Both the position numbers and the translations under genes were made by a program. A model generated the notes under the pieces. That model saw only the letters and a list, made by a program, of their open reading frames with translations. It had not been told where the DNA came from and searched no databases. From NCBI GenBank assembly GCA_015067675.1, contig SVMB01000032.1, forward strand, positions 1-35,909: a stretch of DNA of 35,909 nucleotides, read 5' to 3'. The stretch is from Oscillospiraceae bacterium. Its GTDB lineage: Bacteria; Bacillota; Clostridia; Oscillospirales; QAMX01. Positions 31,905-35,909 of this stretch are shown in pieces (position 1 is the stretch's first letter; each line of letters starts with the position of its first letter).

Positions 31905-33818
31905 ATGCATGAACTTTTCATCGAAGCCGAAAGTTTTCGCAGCCACGGCGGCTGGATCGTGGACGGGCAGTCCATGGAAACGATCCACTCCGCCTATCTG
32001 ATGGCCCACGGCATGGGCATTCCCGTGGCCGATGCCGAGACCACCTTTGAAATCCCCGCCGACGGCGTCTACCACGTCTGGGCGCTGACCCGCGACTGGA
32101 CGGCGGTCTGGGGTGTGGAAGAATCGGCAGGCAGATTTACGCTCTGCGTGGACGGTGCCTCTCTTGAGACGGTGCTGGGAACCGCCGGGGCGGAATGGGC
32201 CTGGCAGAAGGCGGGTGTTATCTCCCTGACGGCGGGCGCGCATACCTTAGCGCTGCACGATCTCACGGGCTTCAACGGCCGCTGCGACGCGCTGTATCTG
32301 ACCACCTTCGACGAGACGCCCGCAAGCGACCTTTCCGCCGTCGATGCCCTGCGCCGTCGTCTCGGCTGGCGCGAAATCGAGGACATTCCCGGGGAATACG
32401 ACCTCATCGTTGCCGGCGGCGGCATCGCCGGTATCTGCACGGCGCTCTCCGCCATCCGTCTTGGCTGCAATGCGCTGCTCATCCACGACCGCGGGATGCT
32501 GGGCGGCTGCAACAGTTCCGAGGTGCGCGTGTGCATGGGGGGGCTGATCAATCTGCCGCCCTACCCGAATCTGGGCAACGTGGTGAAGGAAGTGGGGCCG
32601 GTTTTCGGCTCTCCCCAGCGTTTCGATGCCCGGTATTACGAGGACGACCGCAAGTTCTTTGCCTTTGAGGCAAGCAACGCCTGTGACCGGGTCATTTTCA
32701 ACGAGTGCGTCACGGATGTGGAGCACGCAGGCGGCAAAATCTCCGCCGTCATCACCACCAACGTCCTCACTGGCCGCAAAAAGCGTTACCGCGCCGCTCT
32801 CTTCGCCGACTGCACCGGCGATGCGGTGCTCTCGCGGCTCTCCGGATGTGAAACCATGTACGGCCGCGAATCCACCGGCGTATTCGGCGAGACCCTCGCC
32901 CCGGCGCAGTATGAAAAGCTGGTCATGGGTCACTCCATCCGCTGGTACACCGAAAACCGCGGGGAAGCGGTCCCCTTCCCGGACATCGACTGGAAGCTGC
33001 CCTTCAATGACCGCAACTGCCTCAACGTCTTTGACGGCGACTGGGAGCAGGAGACGGGCTTTTCCCGGGACATGGTGGGCGAGATCGAGTACATCCGCGA
33101 CTTTGGTTTACGGGCGATCTACTCAAACTGGGCCTACCAGAAGAATCACTACTGTGATCGGGCGAAGTTTGCCGACTACGCCCTGAAATGGGTCTCTCCC
33201 ATCGGCGGAAAGCGTGAAAGCTACCGGGTGGTGGGCGATCTGATCCTCACCCAGACCGACATCGAGGAGCCCCGCATCTACGACGATGCCACGGCCTGTC
33301 TGACCTGGGAGATCGACATGCACTTCCCCGAGTGCGACAACGCCGCCGAGTACGAGGAGCCCTTCCGTTCCTTTGCCTATCACCGTGGCATCAACGCGCC
33401 CTATCCGGTGCCCTACCGTTGTCTATACGCCCGGGACATCTCCAACCTCTTCCTCGGCGGACGCACGGTCAGCATGAGTCACGTGGCCTTTTCCTCGGTA
33501 CGTGTGATGCGCACGCTGGGTATGCTGGGCGAGGTCATCGGCATGGCGGCGTCCATCTGCGCCCGTCACGGCTGCACGCCCCGGGAGGTCTACGCCGCCC
33601 ATCTGGATGAGCTGAAAGCCGCGATGGAGGCCGGTGTCCCCATCCCCACGGTATTCGGCTGGTATCCCGGCAGCGGCGAGAAGTACCACTTCAAGGACAT
33701 CGGCTGGCTGCACCTCAATCCCTACCGCTGCGACGAGCGGTATCTGGAGAAGTTCAAGCGCGGCATTGACGCGCTGGGCATCCGCCACCGCTATCCCCTG
33801 CCGGACGTGCTGAAATAA
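31905..33818 (+). CDS. FAD-dependent oxidoreductase with N-terminal beta-sandwich
   Basis: The ATG at 31905 lies 8 bp after GGAGG and 40 bp after the promoter. The 637-residue protein begins with a jelly-roll-like domain (1-140: FIEAESFRSHGGWIVD, YHVWALTRDW), which resembles carbohydrate-binding sandwiches. The FAD-binding domain follows, with the Rossmann loop AGGGIAG (170-176), GMLGGCNSSEVR (197-208) and a second nucleotide segment LFLGGRTVSMSHVA. This is the FAD_oxidored (PF12831) arrangement, common in glycan loci. Fusion to a sugar-binding-like domain suggests oxidation of a sugar or glycoside, for instance at a ring carbon before cleavage; this is inference. It is divergent from the GH20-like gene and ends before a bidirectional terminator. 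Confidence 0.78.
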   Translation: MHELFIEAESFRSHGGWIVDGQSMETIHSAYLMAHGMGIPVADAETTFEIPADGVYHVWALTRDWTAVWGVEESAGRFTLCVDGASLETVLGTAGAEWAWQKAGVISLTAGAHTLALHDLTGFNGRCDALYLTTFDETPASDLSAVDALRRRLGWREIEDIPGEYDLIVAGGGIAGICTALSAIRLGCNALLIHDRGMLGGCNSSEVRVCMGGLINLPPYPNLGNVVKEVGPVFGSPQRFDARYYEDDRKFFAFEASNACDRVIFNECVTDVEHAGGKISAVITTNVLTGRKKRYRAALFADCTGDAVLSRLSGCETMYGRESTGVFGETLAPAQYEKLVMGHSIRWYTENRGEAVPFPDIDWKLPFNDRNCLNVFDGDWEQETGFSRDMVGEIEYIRDFGLRAIYSNWAYQKNHYCDRAKFADYALKWVSPIGGKRESYRVVGDLILTQTDIEEPRIYDDATACLTWEIDMHFPECDNAAEYEEPFRSFAYHRGINAPYPVPYRCLYARDISNLFLGGRTVSMSHVAFSSVRVMRTLGMLGEVIGMAASICARHGCTPREVYAAHLDELKAAMEAGVPIPTVFGWYPGSGEKYHFKDIGWLHLNPYRCDERYLEKFKRGIDALGIRHRYPLPDVLK

Positions 33819-33833
33819 GCGGCGTCGGGGTAC

Positions 33834-33886
33834 AGACCAATCAAGCTTTACAAAAAGGGCCTGCTGCATTGCTGCAGCAGGCCCTT
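33834..33886. terminator. Repeated bidirectional terminator, copy 1
   Basis: The 35 bp from 33834 to 33868 are identical to 34957-34991. They end in the left arm of a perfect 14-bp stem AAGGGCCTGCTGCA (33855-33868 with 33873-33886). It lies between two convergent genes and serves both. Confidence 0.8.
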
Positions 33887-33940
33887 GATCAATTTTAACG
33901 CTCCGGTACGGGCGATATTGCGGTCGGAAGGGAAGAATGT

Positions 33941-34609
33941 TTATCCATAATAATTGCCCGAGAGCTCTTCCACCAGGGTCTTATCCCGCTCGGTGGTAAA
34001 GGCAAGCAGCCAATCATAGTTTTTCTCATCGGAATAGACTCTATCCCAGCAATTATGGGCAAGTTCCGGAAAGAGGATGAGCTCTGCGTGGCCGCCGAAC
34101 GTATTCAGGGCCTTGGCCATCTGCAGGCTCTCGATGGGGTCCACCGTCTTATCGCACAGGCCATGGAAGGTACGCACGGGCACATCCACCATGAACTTTG
34201 TAAACGCGGGGATGCCGCCGCCGCAGACAGGCATTGCCGAGGCAAACCAGTCCGGATGATGGGATGCAAGCGCCCAGGTACCGTAGCCTCCCATGCTGTT
34301 GCCGGTCACATGCACGCGGGTTTCGTCGACCCAGGGGTAGTCGCGGTACATTTCCACCAGATGCACCAGGGGCATCATCCACTCGCCCCAGTCGCCGCTC
34401 TTACAAAGGGGTGCCAGGAGAATATAGCCGCGTTCATCCTGTCGGCTGAGCAGGTTCCGCACGCAGGCATTCTTCTGCAGGCGATCCGTCGATTCACCGC
34501 GGGTTCCCGCACCGTGCAGGAAGAGAATCAGGGGATATTTTTGACTTTCCTGAAAATCCTTCGGGAAAGAGATCAGATATTTCAGTTCTTCAAAGATTTT
34601 TTCTTCCAT
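33941..34609 (-). CDS. Alpha/beta hydrolase, esterase-like
   Basis: The ATG at 34607-34609 follows AAAAGGAGAA; it gives 222 residues. The fold begins YPLILFLHGAGTRGE (oxyanion HGAG at 32-35). The nucleophile elbow is GNSMGGYG with Ser105. KTVDP (Asp157) and ELAHNCWD (His185) complete the catalytic triad. The family is the phospholipase/carboxylesterase and feruloyl-esterase-like group, often found in glycan loci, where they remove acyl groups from sugars. No signal peptide. It has its own promoter at 34674-34702 and ends near terminator copy 1. The exact ester is unknown. Confidence 0.85.
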   Translation of the reverse strand: MEEKIFEELKYLISFPKDFQESQKYPLILFLHGAGTRGESTDRLQKNACVRNLLSRQDERGYILLAPLCKSGDWGEWMMPLVHLVEMYRDYPWVDETRVHVTGNSMGGYGTWALASHHPDWFASAMPVCGGGIPAFTKFMVDVPVRTFHGLCDKTVDPIESLQMAKALNTFGGHAELILFPELAHNCWDRVYSDEKNYDWLLAFTTERDKTLVEELSGNYYG

Positions 34610-34673
34610 GCTTTCTTCTCCTTTTCGCAGTCTGAGCTGCTTACCGGGCATCCGTGTTGGTTTACTGAGAGGT

Positions 34674-34702
34674 ATTATAGCACAGTCGGGTCAAAAAGTA
34701 AA
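34674..34702 (-). promoter_or_regulatory. Promoter of the esterase-like gene
   Basis: On the minus strand, TTTACT (34697-34702), 17-bp spacer, perfect TATAAT (34674-34679). Confidence 0.6.
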
Positions 34703-34774
34703 ATCGTACCGCATAAAACGTCCCGATGCGCAGATACTAACGGCACAATTTGTGATTCAAGGAGAAATGGATAT

Positions 34775-34945
34775 ATGAAAGCTACCGGCATTGTCCGACG
34801 CATCGACGACCTGGGCCGCGTCGTCATCCCCAAGGAAATCCGCCGCACCATGCGCATCCGCGAGGGCGACCCGTCGCTGATGACGTTGACAGTGTGGGAG
34901 CGGTACATATGGGCGATGGAGAAGTGGAGTGGGAGGATGGGGTAA
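34775..34945 (+). pseudogene. spoVT: Truncated spoVT (AbrB-type DNA-binding domain only)
   Basis: A good ribosome site (AAGGAGAAAT) precedes an ATG and 56 codons. The first 33 residues (MKATGIVRRIDDLGRVVIPK, then EIRRTMRIREGDP) match the N-terminal swapped-hairpin domain of the sporulation regulator SpoVT, whose normal length is about 180 residues. After GDP the sequence becomes unrelated, with GGAG-rich codons, and stops, so the last strand of the domain and the whole GAF-like domain are missing. It is therefore a remnant, not a functional SpoVT, although a short peptide may still be made. It lies directly before the second copy of the repeated terminator, which may mark the site of the rearrangement. 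It also supports a spore-forming Clostridia ancestry. Confidence 0.75.
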
Positions 34946-34956
34946 CCCCTTAAAAA

Positions 34957-35009
34957 AGACCAATCAAGCTTTACAAAAAGGGCCTGCTGCAACAATGCAG
35001 CAGGCCCTT
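34957..35009. terminator. Repeated bidirectional terminator, copy 2
   Basis: Identical over 35 bp (34957-34991) to copy 1. The stem is 34978-34991 with 34996-35009 and a 4-nt loop, followed by TTTTG on the plus strand and by TTTTTG on the minus strand. It lies between the spoVT remnant and the convergent SLH gene. Confidence 0.8.
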
Positions 35010-35030
35010 TTGTTCGTGCTTTACTTTCGA

Positions 35031-35909
35031 TTATTTTAAGTGTACATGAGACCAGATCTTCTCCATCGCTGCCCAGTCGGGAACCGGCAGGATCTGGAGC
35101 CAATCTTCATAGTAGAAGTGATGGTCGGGAACCAGCTTATTCAGGCGGGTATAATAGTGGGAGTTGGTGGCCTCCTGAACAGCCTCATAGTACCACTTAT
35201 CAGGGGTGTTATCAATCCAGCGCACCATCTCGGGCAGCATATGCTCCTCTTCAACCTCACGCTCCAGCACTCGGTTGATCAGAGTCATCGCCTCGGCACG
35301 GGTGATATCGCGGTCAGGGCGGAAGGTGGAGTCCGGATAACCGGTGATCCAACCCAGATACTCCGCCAGTGCGATGTAGCGGTTAGCCCAGTGGCTGGCA
35401 GGGACATCCACAAAGCTGTGACTGCCCTTATACACCACATCGCTGAAGCGGGCAGCGATAGTGGCAAACTCCGCACGGGTGATGGGAGCGTTGGGCTTGA
35501 AGGTACCATCGTTATAACCGGTGATGATACCCGCATTGGAGAGGGTAGAAACGGCGTTGTTGAACCAGTCGGTCTCCTTGACATCGCTGTAGGAATTGAT
35601 CTGGCTCCAGAAATTGGTGCGGCTACGTTCGGTCAGCAGACGGAAGAAGATGGTGGCAACCTCGGCGCGGGTGATGTTCTTTTCAGGCTGCACGGTACCG
35701 TCGGTATAACCGATGATGTAGGCGAAATGGTCCGTGAGGTTCAGCATGGGCGTCGACTCGGGAATCGGGGTCCAGCTGGGTTCGGGTTCGGGTTCGGGCC
35801 GATCATCCTCGATATCGGTCCAGAACGGAGGCTTAACTTCGGGATAGTCAACATAGGTTTCTTCACTGGTATCCTCATCGCCGGTGCCATCGGGGGTAGC
35901 TGCAACAAT
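35031..35909 (-). CDS. SLH-domain cell-surface protein, 5' end outside window
   Basis: The frame is open from the right edge of the window to a stop at 35031, about 292 residues of C-terminus. It begins in a low-complexity, acidic and proline-rich linker with a PEPEPEP run, then holds three S-layer homology repeats. Their signatures are YIIGYTDGTVQPEKNITRAE, ITGYNDGTFKPNAPITRAE and ITGYPDSTFRPDRDITRAE, each with the TRAE motif that binds pyruvylated secondary wall polymer. A tail of about 70 aromatic-rich residues (WIDNTPDKWYYEAVQEAT) follows the last repeat. An internal ATG at 35745-35747 is not the start because coding continues upstream. It would anchor an unknown N-terminal part to the cell wall. 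Confidence 0.9.
   Translation of the reverse strand: MVAATPDGTGDEDTSEETYVDYPEVKPPFWTDIEDDRPEPEPEPSWTPIPESTPMLNLTDHFAYIIGYTDGTVQPEKNITRAEVATIFFRLLTERSRTNFWSQINSYSDVKETDWFNNAVSTLSNAGIITGYNDGTFKPNAPITRAEFATIAARFSDVVYKGSHSFVDVPASHWANRYIALAEYLGWITGYPDSTFRPDRDITRAEAMTLINRVLEREVEEEHMLPEMVRWIDNTPDKWYYEAVQEATNSHYYTRLNKLVPDHHFYYEDWLQILPVPDWAAMEKIWSHVHLK

Noticed and set aside
34870..34925. TTGACA followed by an AT-rich hexamer inside the spoVT remnant as a promoter
   Set aside because: The spacing is too short for a sigma-A promoter and no plus-strand gene follows.

Overview
The window looks like a carbohydrate- and amide-catabolism stretch from an anaerobic, GC-rich Firmicute of the class Clostridia, probably a gut or rumen member of the Oscillospirales type. 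This is inferred from an oxygen-sensitive glycyl radical enzyme with its activase, a remnant of the sporulation regulator SpoVT, an S-layer (SLH) protein, strong AGGAGG ribosome sites, sigma-A-like promoters and several AraC-type regulators. No rRNA, tRNA, CRISPR array, transposase or phage gene was seen.

Layout. 1-884: partial ceramidase-like gene. 885-1471: gene-free, with a large interrupted palindrome containing a nested RNA-like fold. 1472-2971: M81 (MlrC-like) protein. 3110-4435: BNR-propeller protein, divergent from an AraC regulator (4582-5403). 5345-6619: GH29 fucosidase, divergent from a second AraC regulator (6773-7546). 7804-11068: phosphotriesterase-like protein, M24 creatinase/aminopeptidase homologue without key metal ligands, and a third AraC regulator, behind a leader of serial hairpins. 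11119-11750 and 15548-16107: two copies (R1, R2) of a large palindromic element that bracket a MATE exporter and an operon of amidohydrolase, ligand-less amidohydrolase homologue and pyroglutamyl peptidase. 16148-17635: unrecognised protein. 17748-20554: DMT-type transporter and GH36 alpha-galactosidase. 20679-21491: fourth AraC regulator. 21574-29698: five-gene operon of sulfatase, glycyl radical enzyme activase, divergent glycyl radical enzyme, GH28-like and GH78-like proteins. 29766-31706: GH20-like protein, divergent from an FAD oxidoreductase (31905-33818). 33941-34609: esterase-like hydrolase. 34775-34945: broken spoVT. 35031-35909: SLH protein, running off the right edge.

How it fits together. 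The glycosidases, sulfatase and propeller protein show no signal peptide, so they probably trim imported sulfated or fucosylated oligosaccharides in the cytoplasm; the importer is not in the window. The AraC regulators sit beside the genes they probably control, and symmetric or direct-repeat sites can be read in several divergent promoters. The most unusual parts are the glycyl radical enzyme, whose thiyl-cysteine and glycyl motifs both differ from the textbook families while the two radical residues are kept, and the R1/R2 palindromes, whose hairpins covary between copies and where the strand composition of the flanking coding DNA flips sign.
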